The translations under genes were made by a program, and so were the position numbers. Positions 45,586 to 57,809 of a stretch of DNA of 60,000 nucleotides are shown here, in pieces. A model generated the notes under the pieces. It had not been told where the DNA came from, searched no databases, and saw only the letters and a list, made by a program, of their open reading frames with translations. This stretch comes from Diphasiastrum complanatum (Eukaryota; Streptophyta; Lycopodiopsida; Lycopodiales; Lycopodiaceae): NCBI GenBank assembly GCA_029204225.1, contig CM055097.1, positions 13,957,221 through 14,017,220 of the forward strand. Direction: 5' to 3'. Each line of letters begins with the position of its first letter. The stretch's first letter is position 1.

Positions 45586-46980
45586 ATGGCTTCTCGCAAG
45601 TCCTCGCTTAGCTTGCATCACCGTAAACCCCCTCGTCCTTATTAAGGGGATATAATCATGATCTATCTTAAGAATTACACCGAGCAGCTCACACTGGCCA
45701 AGAATATCCTCACCAATCTTGGCTTTGATCTGACACTTTTCTGAAACCAGCAGAGCGAGAGCCTCATCCGAGCAGCCTACTCCACCTATTCGGATGAGTT
45801 CCAAACTTTCCAGATTACATCCAAGAGTGGCAACTATTCTATTATCAACGTCTCTCTTGGGGGTCTCCAGAGCATCGGCTTTCCTAATCTTGGAGAGACA
45901 ATCCATGGAAAGGGCACCAGCTACGATGCCAAGTACTTCACAAAATTTCTGACAGACGACGGCAAAACCATTGCCCAAACCAACGACGGGATCATTATCC
46001 GCCTTATCACGGATCCCCATCTACGGGCCGTCTCAGAGATCCTCGTCACCGTGGTCACAATGCATACCACCAAGATGGATCGCATCCCATCGAGCGACCT
46101 CTTTTCTCCGACCCTCACCATGGACGATCCCAAAAAAAATTACAAGTGGGCTAAGAAGGTAGCAGAGAAGCTGTGCGGAGCTCTGAAAGCCCGCAAACCA
46201 ACTACCAAATGTGGGTATCTCCTCCACATGTTGGTCACCAAACAATTGGGATCTAGCGCGGCTGTTGCCATCAAGGAGCTGGATGATGTTTATCCAAGCA
46301 CAAAAAAGTGAGCCACCCCCCAACCGACAGCAGACCCGATCTCATCAGCCCCACCTACTAAGAAGCAAAAAGAGAGGGCAATCAGCACAGAAGCCGATGT
46401 CCCACATGACATTCTATCCAACGACATCGGGGTGGAATATGCTGAATCCGGAGGGAGCCTTAAACCATATCAGGTCCCAAAGGAGGTTTTAGAACAACAG
46501 GCGACCTTACTTCACCAGGCCCAACAACGCCGACAAGTAGTAGCAGCAGCAGGCAGGCAGCTCTGGAATGGCAGGCACTTTCGGCTTTGATCCTATGGGC
46601 GTGATTCCGTCCACACAAGCAATCTCCTCTCCATCACTTGCTCTCACACTCCCACCACCTCCACACCCTCACTAACTCTCAACACGGGCTTCACTTCCAC
46701 ACTTCCACAAAATCCCTCACCTGTACAAATCTCCACCCTACTTGACTCCACAGTCAACGTAGATGATTTTGCATTACAATTACTAACTGCACTTCCATCA
46801 ACCATTGTCACCACTAATCCAATCCAAAAATTTCTGCCACGTAGTATCTCCCCATCCCTCAATCCACAATCACCCCCACCTTCCTTTCATACACCTTCGT
46901 CTAACCCTGCTCCTGATTTTCTACCATTTAACCCAATGTCGTATCCTAACTACACACGCACCCTCCCTGACATTGGTTTG
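45586..46980 (+). pseudogene. Extra ORF downstream of Ty3 integrase (second independent copy)
   Basis: Starts at ATG 45586 (MASRKSSLSL) and reads, across stops near 45643 and 45742, to about 46311. The N-terminal domain aligns by eye with the ORF at 1640-4006: TNDGIIIRLITDPHLRA versus TNDGYLLEAITEPSIHA, and LAKNILTNLG versus LAGPLLTAMG. From 46312 a basic KKQKERA patch, Gln-rich segment and Pro/Thr/Ser-rich linker continue in broken frames to LLDSTVNVDDFALQLL (about 46739-46786), homologous to 23420-23465. The coiled coil and C-terminal domain are not seen. The shared position after integrase in two divergent elements argues that the ORF belongs to the element. Confidence 0.72.
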
Positions 46981-47919
46981 AGCTGCCCATCATCTAACTT
47001 GTGTGGTTGGCTCATTTTCTGAAGTATACTAAACAATGTGCATGAAACAAAGCACGCTGCCAAGAAACAAAACATGTGTCACAAGCGGGAAAAAATTCCC
47101 TCCAAAATTTCATGTGTAAAGGAGTACACAACTCCTAAAGCCCATGATCAATATTTGTATATCGAAGTTTTACATAAATAGAACCTCTAGTCTTTAAGAT
47201 TTTTTCGATCATGTTGTCACACTAATTTGCATTGCACCTTCTCGAATACTTGTGAGTCCTTCTGAAAATGACTTTGAGGAGCTTTGTGACGAAGTTTTAG
47301 CAATGTAAACTCCTTTTGCAGTTTTTTATTGATGTTGTATGTCTTGTTCTTGCAGGTGCTGATTGCTTTTCGCAGAGTTTGGGCTTATTGGCATTCTATC
47401 CTCCCTTGGATTAATGGATGATATTGTTGTAGATAATGTAGTTGATTTTTCCAGCTTCTTGGTTGAGTAAGATGTTCAAGTGTGAAAACAAAAGTGATAA
47501 TTTTACCTTTTTACTTTGTCAGATTGTGATATGGGATTCGAGCGATAGTGGAGTACTCTAAATTTTCAAACAAAAGCAAACTCACATATTTTACTTTTTC
47601 TTGGTACTAAAATGTACAGACAATTGCTAAGGTGACATATCGTTATCATGCAAGGATCTACATTTTTGGCAAGAAAACTTGTCTATTCTCCCGTGATTCC
47701 GATATGTATGGGCATTTGATGGTGTGGCATGTGTCCTATTTGACTTTGTCGCAAATATATATATTTGATTAACCACCTCTTTGTGTAGGATTAAGGTTTT
47801 GGAAGATAAGGCTAAACCTTGTAGAGGTTCAAATCCTCTTCCCTTAAACTATTGAAATAAAAAAATACTTGAAGCTAGATCTGAATTTTACTATATGTTT
47901 TTCTTAAATTTGAAAATGT
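46981..47919. other. No gene recognised
   Basis: AT-rich. A T-arm-like hairpin (AGAGG, loop TTCAAAT, CCTCT) lies near 47814-47830 but no complete tRNA folds around it. Confidence 0.35.
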
Positions 47920-48365
47920 AAATTAAAAAAAAAACTCAAGTATGAAATAAAAATAGAACCTGTATACTTTTATGGAATCATATGCAAGATGTGAACATTT
48001 CATCATATTCTATGAAAAACTTAGATCAATTTTGTTTTTTTACCTCATCTCCATCAAAGTTCAGAAAAGAAAGTTATAACAGATCAAAGATTGTAACCAT
48101 ACATTTGATGATGTGGCATATCTCCACCACGCGCCGATCTGCATTTTGTTAAAGGGAAGTTTTCTATTGGCACGTCATGGTGATAAGTCATCAAATGCCA
48201 CATCATCAAATATATGGTAACAATCTTTGATATGTCATAACTTTCTTATTTGAACTCGAATGAAGATGAGGTCAAAAAAAATTATCTACTCTCCGCATAG
48301 AATCCAATGGAATGATACAATATTGCATATGATTTTATAAAAAAAATGAAAATTTTTAGGAAAGT
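47920..48365. mobile_element. MITE-like inverted repeat
   Basis: Arms of roughly 150 bp (about 47970-48120 and 48196-48345) are inverted copies at about 80-90% identity by eye, for example TTTGATGATGTGGCAT at 48105 versus the complement of ATGCCACATCATCAAA at 48196. A loop of about 75 bp and AT-rich outer flanks suggest a non-autonomous foldback or MITE. No target duplication was confirmed. Confidence 0.65.
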
Positions 48366-49720
48366 TATTGTTGTTCTACTCATCATTAGATTACTGGCTG
48401 ATTTTGTTGTAGATGATGTTTTGCAACTTCTTGCAAATTTGCCCTCTTTAGACCACGTAAGTTTGTTTAACTATGGTTTTCTCGATATATATCACTATTA
48501 ACCATAAAATTTAAGAGTTGGGCAGTTACGAATTTTGCGGGCAGCAAGTATTATCAAACCACAAGTCCAGACCCTACCCAGTGGGAGTTTTGAGATGTAC
48601 ACAAATACTATCAGTAAACTTCAAAATTTATTGTTCAATATATATTGGTCAATTGAGCCATCTACAACAAGAACATCCACAATGTTAAAGCCATTAACAA
48701 AGTAGTCCCAGATAAGTCTTTTTGCAAACCAAATATGATTCAAGCCATCAAGAGACTAAAGATGCATATTGAAGTGAAGGAAAAGAATTGAATGGAGGAC
48801 TTTCAAAATAGCACAAGTCGTGGCTGAACAAGAAGTAAAAAAAATACTAATGACATTGAAGGAAAAACCATAGTTGGAAAGAGAACTTAAGGTTCAGATG
48901 GCCACTTGGTTTGAAAAACTAGCACAATAATTTCCAATCCTTTCAGATAAGAGTAAACCCTTGTGAGTACTATTAGTTGGACTGAAAGAGTAGTTGAAGT
49001 TTCTAGAAAAGCTATAACTAGAATGCAAAAAGAAAACCAACTAAGATTTGCAAAAAAAATTAAGAGTCATTTCATTTCAAGGTATGCATGCATCTGTAGG
49101 ATTTAGGTTTTGTTGTGCAAATGTGTGTGGTTCTTCCAAAATCTCCTTAATAGTTTCTGTGGGTTGAGCTCCTCGTTCAATGCAAAAATGATTAGAGGAA
49201 CATGTCTTTCTTTTGTTTGGGGTGCATCATCGATTGTCATGAATAGCTACATTTTGCAAGCTAGTTTTTGTATGCAACCAGCTAGGCTTTCCATAACTTT
49301 TGGGTTACTTTTTCTTTGTAACCTGCTTGTCATCTTTTGTAATGAAGTTTTCAAGTTTGTCAATGCCATAAATTGGTTGATGAACTAAGGTGTTAGCCTA
49401 ATTCCTCTTAGAAGTTCTTTTTTGTTCTCATGAGTCATTTTAATCAGTCATCTAAGCCGAGTCATCATGTGAGGTTCACAATAGTTGCAATCTTCAAAGT
49501 TTTATTCAAGTATGCAATGTTGGATTCAGTTTGTATAGCTATTGTACATTGAATTGCAAATTCATTCCATATGTACTTGGTAATCTTTCATTTTAAACAA
49601 AGACATTTTTCAGTGAAGCTTCTCCAAGCTTATGGTTCTTAAATATGGTACTTGGAGAAATGGGAATTTTTCACTCTTTCAAATGAAACAATTTACAAAT
49701 ACATGCATGCAATACATGAT
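48366..49720. other. Non-coding, possible exon-like remnant
   Basis: AT-rich. A short plus-strand stretch at about 48665-48790 reads KAINKVVPDKSFCKPN and is exon-like but isolated and not identified. Other open stretches (for example 49110-49388) show no recognisable domain. Confidence 0.3.
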
Positions 49721-50095
49721 CATATGCAATGTTATATATATATATAAACTTATGTACAGTTTTGCGCATGTGTATGGGTTCACCCATGCGTCCTCCTCCC
49801 CTCACCCATACATACACTTTTTGTGAACTAAAAACTGGAAAAGGAGGATGCATGTATGAGGAGGAGGATGCATGGGTACTCTTCACCATACATGCATATA
49901 CATCGGCCAAGTGGCATTGCATATTCAAGATTAACAACCTTTCATTCATTTTTTAAAATTTTCAATATAACCACCATTTATTGACCTTATCACCTCATAA
50001 TGAATGTAACAGGCCACCATTTATTGACCTTATCATCTCATAATGAATGTAATGAGCACTTATTCTCTCTCTCTCTCTCTCTTACTAATTTGTTG
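49721..50095. repeat. Low-complexity cluster
   Basis: TA microsatellite (about 49733-49745), an imperfect inverted repeat of ATGCRTCCTCCTCC (49788) with its complement (about 49840-49875), a direct duplication of about 38 bp containing ACCATTTATTGACCTTATCA (49972 and 50016), and a CT microsatellite (50065-50082). Confidence 0.7.
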
Positions 50096-50195
50096 ATTGC
50101 AGCACACTCACGAACATGCTCGCACCTCATCAAAAGCTCAAGGCAAGACCAGGCCACCTACCCCTCGATCAGTTTAGAATAAAATGTATGTTGTT

Positions 50196-50460
50196 TCTTG
50201 AATTACTTATCATTGCTTTGTTCATCGTTATTGATTTTTAGGGAGTTTTAATGGAATGTGTAATATTTATAGCTACACATTTCCGATACATAGTTGATGA
50301 TCGCATATGAATTACTTATCATTGCTTTGTTGATCGTTACTGATTTGTAATAGAATGATAGATACACAACTGATGATCATTACTGATGAACGTTGCTGAT
50401 ACACAACTGATGATCGTTAATCATACACTACTGATGATAGTTACTGATTGTGTATGATAG
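50196..50460. repeat. ACTGATGATCGTTACTGA minisatellite
   Basis: Repeated ACTGATGATCGTTA/CTGATACACA-like units (about 50325-50450), plus two more dispersed copies of TTACTTATCATTGCTTTGTT (50202 and 50310). Confidence 0.6.
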
Positions 50461-52009
50461 AAATGTAAGGTAGTGGACTTGATGAAACTATATAAACTGA
50501 ATCAATGCATTTTTTTAGTACTATAGAACCAACCATGAAACACTCCATCTTAACTCGAGAAGCAGCAGTGTACTTAATCAAAATATATAAATTAGATTGA
50601 TGCAGTTTTATTTATGAAACATATGAGTGCCAAATAGCGGAGCCTTAGGAAGCATATGAGTGCCAAATAGCGGAGCTTGAATGGCCACTTTGTACATAGA
50701 CGCCTAGAAAATTGACCCATTTAGGAAAGCTGGAATGAATCAACATGCCTTAGGGACTAAAATTTGTTTCATCTTCGAGTACGAAATATGGTGTTGCAAA
50801 TAGAAATCAGAATTATAGTAAGTATGGGATGGAGAATTGATTGCTTGCTTGAGAAATACAGCCACTGAGAGCAATTGCTTTGAAGAATTGGTGGAACGCA
50901 GCTATGAGTGGCCTAATGGTAATGGGCTTTGAGAGGTGCCCAGCGAAATTCCTATTACCAAAGAATGCATTACAACCCCAACTTCAACACCTGTTTTAGA
51001 CACAAAACGATCAATGAACTACGTACAATAACTTGAAGTACAGTAAGAGCGACTGAATGTTGTTGGTAATTTAACCTGAGATATGATTGCGTATCTAAGA
51101 GTGGCGGAATGAGACTGCTCTTCTATATCCAATGCGTGTTTATGAAGCCCACTAGCACTGTCATCACAAATATTTGAGCTCTGATGTTTGGTAGTAGCAT
51201 CCAGCTTCAATGAAACTTCATCTAATTTGCCACTAATAATGTCATTTGAAGTAACGATGGCGTGTTCAGGTGACTAGCGGCTCTCATAGTACGCAATTCC
51301 CAGAACTTCGAGAAAGAGAGTGACGAGAGAAGCTACCAAAGCAATGAAACCTGCAAAGGGAAAAGAGCTCCAGGGATGCGAAGGCAGACAATTGCTCTGG
51401 AGAGTCTTAAAGGCATCTGAAGGCAGACAATTGCCATTTGGCAGAACGTGATCTATTTATAGTTGACCTGCATGGTGGTTGCATGGTTTCATGCACATGA
51501 CTCTACTCTCTATATAATGAGGCAGGGATTCTCCCGTCGACATAATGGGTTGAGGTTACCAGGTTCTCTTTTCTCCTCTTGCTTCACATGGCATGGCTTG
51601 GGGGCTAGATCCAGTTTTGATCTAGGATTGGTTGGGCGGTTTGGCTCCATAGTCTCTCCTATTGTGTTCTCCTATCCTCATCTTAGGGGCAATCCTTTAG
51701 GGTTGTTACACATACAAAGAGATTTTGTATATTAAATGAAAATTTTTACAAAGTACAATTCTTCAATATCTACTCTACTTTCCACACTTTCTCTAATGAA
51801 AGCTGCAACTTAGAATCATGCAAAACTTTTCTTCTTTCGTACAGATCCAAGAGCTCATAGTTTTCGTGCTTATTCAGATCAACGTAGGCAGCATACACTA
51901 CAAAATGAGATGATCTGAGCATGGAATTCACTGGTCCATATCCTAAAATTTTAAGTGCAATAGTTTACTTTACAAAAATTATTTTATGCACCCTATTAAA
52001 ATTATGTCC
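50461..52009. other. No gene recognised
   Basis: Contains a 35-bp tandem duplication (CATATGAGTGCCAAATAGCG at 50622 and 50657) and two copies of GAAGGCAGACAATTGC (51379 and 51419). Segment 51440-51735 is GC-richer, with a TATTTATAG box and an open stretch of 90 codons without a recognisable domain; it could be a fragment of an LTR. Confidence 0.35.
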
Positions 52010-53115
52010 TCAAAGAAAATGAGAAAGTGCCTTGATTGCCATAATCATTGTATCATCATGTTGATGAAACTTTAAATGGGCAACCCTTATCTCATTATTC
52101 TTGAAGAACTTCAGATAATGCGCCAGTGCATGATCTCTTGAAAATTCTCTAGCAGAAGATCTCTGCCCTCCTCGACAAATTGCAAAATCATCAAGGAAAA
52201 TTGTTTCCTGAGATGAAAAAAATCCAAAGTAAGATCCAGTATAAAATCTGACACAACGGATCTACTAGCACATAATAAGATACAAAACTTACGCCTTTGG
52301 CTTTGTCTTCCTTGATTACTGTCTCTCCATCAATATTATGTCCATCTTTCAATGTCAATATGGTTGGTGAATAGACAGTCGATTTTGGAAAACCAATATG
52401 ACTTTGAAATTTGAGAAAATCCTCTTCAGAAGGCAGATCATCTTCTTTTTTGTGCAATTCCTCTACAACCATTTTCAAGCAATCTTTCCTTGGATAAAAC
52501 TTTTCAATTTACATTGTCAACATTAGGGAGAAGATCATCAACATCAAAATCAATTATATCTGAAAATTCATAAAGCTCTTTGCTCAAAATGCAAAGAGTC
52601 TCAGCCTCTGTGAAATCAACAAGATCTGATATATCGGATAGTGTCAAAAAAGAATTATTATCTATATTATAAGTAGACAATGTGATTAGAGATTTATCAA
52701 AAGGAGAAAGGATAGTGGGTATTCTAGGGCCTATAAACGATGCCCTGTAAAATCTATACAATCATCTAAACTAACACTTGTATCAAGAAAAAAAAGTTTC
52801 TATATCTACAAGCTTGGACATGTCAGATTTTGTACCGCTGGAAAAAACAGCTTCAGAAATAGAAAGGAGAGCATCTGAATTGTTAGAAATGTTTAACAAA
52901 AGAAAATAAATAAATGCAGACTAAAACTCTACATATCTACATTTTTTATTGTGTATTTGACAATCATCTACAGACTTGAAATCATTATGCAACTTGGTAA
53001 ACATTCTGTCAAGCTTAGCTTTATAAGTATGCATGTCGAGTGCCACCAAGTCTTGATAATGAATCATGTCCTTAATCTGACGATTTGAGATAAATCTCAA
53101 AAAATGCTTCCACAC
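52010..53115 (-). pseudogene. Degenerate or partial gene of unknown function with an intact intron
   Basis: Minus-strand gene-like region. The last two exons keep one frame: a coding block ending KEDKAKG at 52293, a GT-AG intron at 52208-52292, and a final exon 52207-52010 starting ETIFLDDFAICRGGQ and ending at TGA after LSHFL. Upstream, 52761-52504 (SLITLSTYNIDNNSF, DFDVDDLLPNVDN) joins this block only through a one-base frameshift near 52500. 53115-52921 (QIKDMIHYQDLVALDMHTYK) is a further possible exon. The product would be acidic and probably soluble; I recognise no domain. The cleanly spliceable 3' end suggests that a real gene once stood here, or still does with an assembly error. Confidence 0.45.
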
Positions 53116-53600
53116 CAGGACCCTCTATAATAGAAGGAAGAACAAAAAGAAAAGAGTAAAAAAGTGACTTGAAATACTCTATATTGTCATTGATACCAAA
53201 TTTTTCTAAAAAAAAGATAACAGATTGGAATCAAAATTAGACATTTCAGCAAAGAGAATACACAAATTTTTTTTCTAGAAAACTGATAAAATCAAGGATT
53301 GGATATCGATCTCATGCGTGAAATTGAACATAAAATCAAATTGCAATAAACTATGCGCTCGAGATAGATATCACAGGTCCGAGTATTGGTTTTGAACGAG
53401 GATATACACCAGAGAGAAAATTGGATGCGAAACGTGCGCTTGAGAGCGATATCCAAAAAAGCAATATCAGTTCCAGGCGCAGAGATAGAAGTGGAGCGTA
53501 AACAGGTAAAAAAGTGCGCTTGAAATCGATATTAGGTGCTGAAATCAAGAAATTTGCCTAAAATCTGCATCCGAAATGAGAAATTTATAAAAAAATTTCA

Positions 53601-53789
53601 CACGTGTGAAAATTAATCGATAGGACATGTCGTTTTGTGATTCGTTGATTATATTTGTCCGTATAGATAACGATTGATGTGACAGTTGACACGTGCGGAA
53701 TGACACATGGCGTAATAGGATTCATGCGCGTGTCATTGCCCACGTGCCATCATCAATGAGTCATAATAATGAGTACGGCTAGACACGTG
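53601..53789. promoter_or_regulatory. Cluster of four CACGTG boxes
   Basis: Perfect CACGTG palindromes at 53601, 53690, 53741 and 53784. These are G-box/ABRE-type sites bound in plants by bZIP and bHLH factors. They lie about 0.5 kb upstream of the minus-strand gene remnant, consistent with its promoter, though the target gene is inferred. Confidence 0.5.
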
Positions 53790-53895
53790 GACCACTAACA
53801 TGATGTCACATGTTTCGAATAATTCAACTATCATCAAAAAATTTAGTTTTTTTCTTGCAATATCGATCTCAAGCCATCAAAAAAACTTCTTGTAT

Positions 53896-54818
53896 TGTTT
53901 TCGAACGCGGGTACACTCTACGGCTTGAAACAGTCTGCCAAAGCTTGGTTTCAGGGGATCAACACATTTCTCATCGAACAAGGTTTCCAACCAAGCACTG
54001 TTGATTGCAATGTCTATTCCAAGTCGGTGCAACAATCCTTCATTATCATCACCTTATACGTGGATGATACTTTGCTTTTCAGCAACAATACCAATTTGGT
54101 TAAGGATTCTAAACAAATGCTGTTTTCAGAGTTCGACATGACTAATCTGGGTGAAGCTCACTTCATCCACAGAGATAGAGCGAGACGACTGATTTATATC
54201 ACTCAACCAAGGTATCTTCACAACCTTCTTGATAGATACAATCTAATGAACTGTAAATTAGCTCACTCACCAATGGATATAGGCCTGCATTTGTCAAAGG
54301 ACCAATATCTCCCAGACCAAGCATGAAGAGGAGCATATGAGAGAGTATCCTTATCAATCGATACTTGGATCTCTCATGTACACAATGGTTTGTACAAGAC
54401 CAGACCTCTCTTTTGTAGTAAGCTCACTCAACAATATATGGCTAATCTTGGCATACCCGTTGAAAGGCTCTCGTAGGAGTCATGAGGTATATTCGAGCTA
54501 CCATGGACCAGTGCATTTGCTATGGAGAAGTCAGCAACGACAATCTTCATCAACTCAAGGATATACTGATGCAAGCTGGGGAGGAAATGTAGACAATCGT
54601 AATTCCACATTTGGATTTACATTCTTCTTCAACGACAGTCCTATCTCATGGAACAGTCGTAAGCAAACCTCTATCGCTCTTTCTTTTACAAAAGCAGTAT
54701 ACATTGCTGCTTCTCAATCTATTAAAGAAGCGTTTTGGTTGAGAAATTTACTGTCAGACATTAATTCATATTAGTACAACCCCACAATTTTATTCTGTGA
54801 TAATCAGAGTGCCATTGC
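53896..54818 (+). pseudogene. Copia RT C-terminal half and RNase H
   Basis: Reads LYGLKQSAKAWFQGIN, TLYVDDTLLFSNN (the catalytic YVDD is intact), IQPRYL-like and SPMDIGLHLSKDQ segments. After a stop near 54324 it continues with YQSILGSLMYTMVCTRPDLSF, a frame break, then RNase H YTDASWGGNVDNR and FTKAVYIAASQSIKEAFW, and finally FCDNQSAIA, where it is cut at 54818 by the right arm of the inverted duplication. The N-terminal half of RT is missing here; a copia RT N-terminal half ends at 23204, but whether they are the same family is untested. Confidence 0.86.
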
Positions 54819-55672
54819 CTTTTTGGTGTTTTACACCCGAAACAGGCGGCAACCTACACAGTCATAATGCTCTCAATCGTTTTCATCTGATACCCATATT
54901 GCCTAAGAAAATTTCAAAAAAAAAAAAAACATGGTTCTGCGTGATTCTAGGAAAATCCCGAAACGCGTTTCTGAATCGCGATTCGGAATCGCGGTGCATC
55001 TATGCTTTGAAGTATAGCAACCAACAATTTGTTAAATGATTTGAAGATGGCTGATCTAAATTTTATGAACTTATGGCCCTTGTTGCATATGTTGGCGCTG
55101 TAGCAAGTGTAGCTGGCCAAGAAACTCCCTTTCTTTCAGGAGGAACCTTCTTGGTGGTGAGGAAGCATGTCTAGAAGAGGCAGTTACAAAAAAAGTTTTG
55201 TTTGGAGACGCTGCTGCAGCACATTATAAAATGAGCATCTTCTGTATACCTTTCTATTATAGAGCAAAAAGCAATCTTTGGTTTACTTATTTGAGAATTG
55301 TTACGGCTGATGGAACTTTTTGGTCTATGAACTTGTCTTCTTGCTTGATTTCTAGGAGTGCCATATCACTTTCACGCTGAAATGTAAACTTATGCATAGT
55401 TTTCAAAACTTTTCGCAAAACCTTACTTGTCTCAGGAAATCATAAAATAAGAGCCAAACTCTTGTAATGTAGAAGTGCACTTTGAGCAAGGGCCAAGGCC
55501 CTATCACCTTAGCAGAAAATGACTGAGGCTTGGCCCATTTGTGACACTAGAAAGAAGAAAGTTTTCAGCTGGAAATAAGAGATCCATGGAACATGGAGAT
55601 TAAGAAATGAATGACATTATATCTTCAGCCAACAGCTCATATTTTGAGATCCAGTAGACTTTATTTAATTAG

Positions 55673-57809
55673 TTAGACATCATGCAAGGAGTCGGCAATG
55701 TCGATAACAAAGCGATAGCGGACATCTTTGTTTCGAAGCCTCTCAATGGCCTTGTTTGCATAGCTTATGGGAACTATCTCAATCAAGGGATGAACCTCGT
55801 GCTCTGCACAGAAGTTGATCATATCCTGTGTCTCTTTTATTCCACCAATCATACTCCCGGAAATAGTTTTCATTCCTGACAAAGGACCATAATGTATAGA
55901 TCAGAACATAAATCCTTGAAAACATATAAATCTACCAAGTTAGATGCAAAAAAGACTCAGATCAATATCTTTCTTACCAAGAATCAAATTAATTGGTGCA
56001 AAGCTACAAACGTGAGGAACGCCGACTAGAACAATGACTCCACTTGTCTTCAACAAAGTGATAAAGTTATCAAGAGGATGCTCTCCAGAAGCTGTGTCAA
56101 TGATATAATCCATGCTCTTTTCTGCAGCCTGCAGAGAGGAAAAGAAACTAGCTAAAAATAGACAATCTCTTTTGCTAGCTTTAAAATGTCCTAATCTGCT
56201 CTTTTGTGGAATATCCCTGAATAACTCCAACCAACACGGAATTTTTTTTTAAGTAGTTGTTTCAAGTAATCAGTACTTATATGAGCAAGATAATCTCACC
56301 TTTAACTCGGCTTCATTGGAAGTAACGATGAAGTTATCTGCACCCAGCACAGTCAGTGCTTCTTCTCGTTTTCCAGGAGATGTACTCAAAACAGAAACTT
56401 TCAATCCAAATGCTTTCCCAAACTTGACAGCCATATGCCCCAGACCACCGAGACCAATGACTCCGAGATGTTTGCCTGGCGTATCCATCCCATGTCTCTT
56501 CATCGGGCTGTAAACTGTGATGCCAGCACATAAAAGGGGGGCAGCAAAGTGCAAGGGCAATTTTTCTGGTATCTTTACCACATACCTGGAATACAAGCTT
56601 ATTCTTGAGAAAGGAGAAAAATAACATGGAAAATCTTATTAGACAGCTTCATTACTGATCATACCTCAATTTAAAATAAGTACTAAAAGACTAGGCATTG
56701 TGATTACAGTAGTGTCGAACCAAAAACGTTCTCAACTACTTTACTTGATCTGGTGTCATGCCGGAATAGTGGATGAATACATGTGGGGTACGATAGATAC
56801 TCATTTCTACCTTTGATGAACAACAACATAGCTAGAATAGCCCCCTTTTGTGATGGTTCCATCTACATCCACACCATTGTAGGTTGCCACAGTCCTCTTT
56901 GCACAATAATTCTCCTTTCCATCATCACAAAACTCACAATCACGGCAAGATCCAACTATGCAACCGACCCCAACCCTTTCACCTTTTTGGAAGTTGGATA
57001 CATTGGATCCAACTGCTGTGACAATCCCAACGATTTCATGCCTAAACTCAATCAAAAATTTCACATAAAGGTCAATTTATCGCACATTTTCCAATCTGGA
57101 AGAAAGATTGAGAAAGAACTTTTGAAAACAATCAGGAACTATACATTTGAGGTAATAAAGCCACACTTGCCAAAGATCCACGTATGATACATTCTATTCA
57201 AAACAAGGTGACAGTGCTTGTGTAGACTTTACCCAGGAACCATGGGGTACTTAGCATCACCCAATTTATTGAAGAGCCAAACTACTTCTGCATAGCAAAT
57301 CCCACAGTGTGTGATCTTGAAAGATACATCATCAGCTCCTGGTTCCCTGAAGCCAATTGATATATTTTTTTCAGCCACATCTTTCTAGAGTAAATCTCTA
57401 TTAACACACAAAACAAAAAGAGAAATTTGACTACTTTAACTTCAAAGAAAGTAGGCAGTAAGACTTATGTCGATGCAATTTTACTGAAAACAAGAATAGT
57501 GGTGAAAGCTTCAAACCATCCTAGACTATCCTTTCAATTCTATATTGAAAACACAGATATACATTCAAGTGCAAGGAAAAAGGGCCGCAGCGAACTAGTC
57601 ACACACACATGCAAGCAGAAGCGTATAGGGACTGATGTTGGGATAGTAAAAAACAGTGTCAACACCAGATAAATCATGAAATTATGAACTCTAGACATTG
57701 TTCCAGATGCACTAAGAAGCCCCATGCACCTGCGGGAAAATTTGTATGGGGAGAGTGTTCCGGATGAGTCTCGGGCAGCCCAGCCTAGGCAATTTCCTTC
57801 AGATGCCAT
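55673..57809 (-). CDS. CAD-like: Cinnamyl-alcohol-dehydrogenase-like protein, six exons (right copy)
   Basis: Second copy of the 354-residue zinc alcohol dehydrogenase, on the opposite strand. Exons: 57809-57730, 57346-57233, 57041-56811, 56585-56300, 56128-55978, 55875-55673. By eye every exon gives the same protein as the left copy, and splice sites are unchanged. The two genes converge, 3' ends facing the 25-kb spacer. It carries the same unusual active site (Cys44 followed by Tyr-Ala-Glu). Visible differences between the arms all fall outside the coding exons, so either both copies are functional and extremely young or they are one locus assembled twice. Confidence 0.92.

Noticed and set aside
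47775-47845. Possible tRNA gene: a T-arm-like hairpin (AGAGG, TTCAAAT, CCTCT) and short complementary ends TTAAGG/CCTTAA.
   Set aside because: No D-arm or anticodon arm can be drawn between them and the length is short. It could be a decayed tRNA-derived SINE, but the evidence is too thin.
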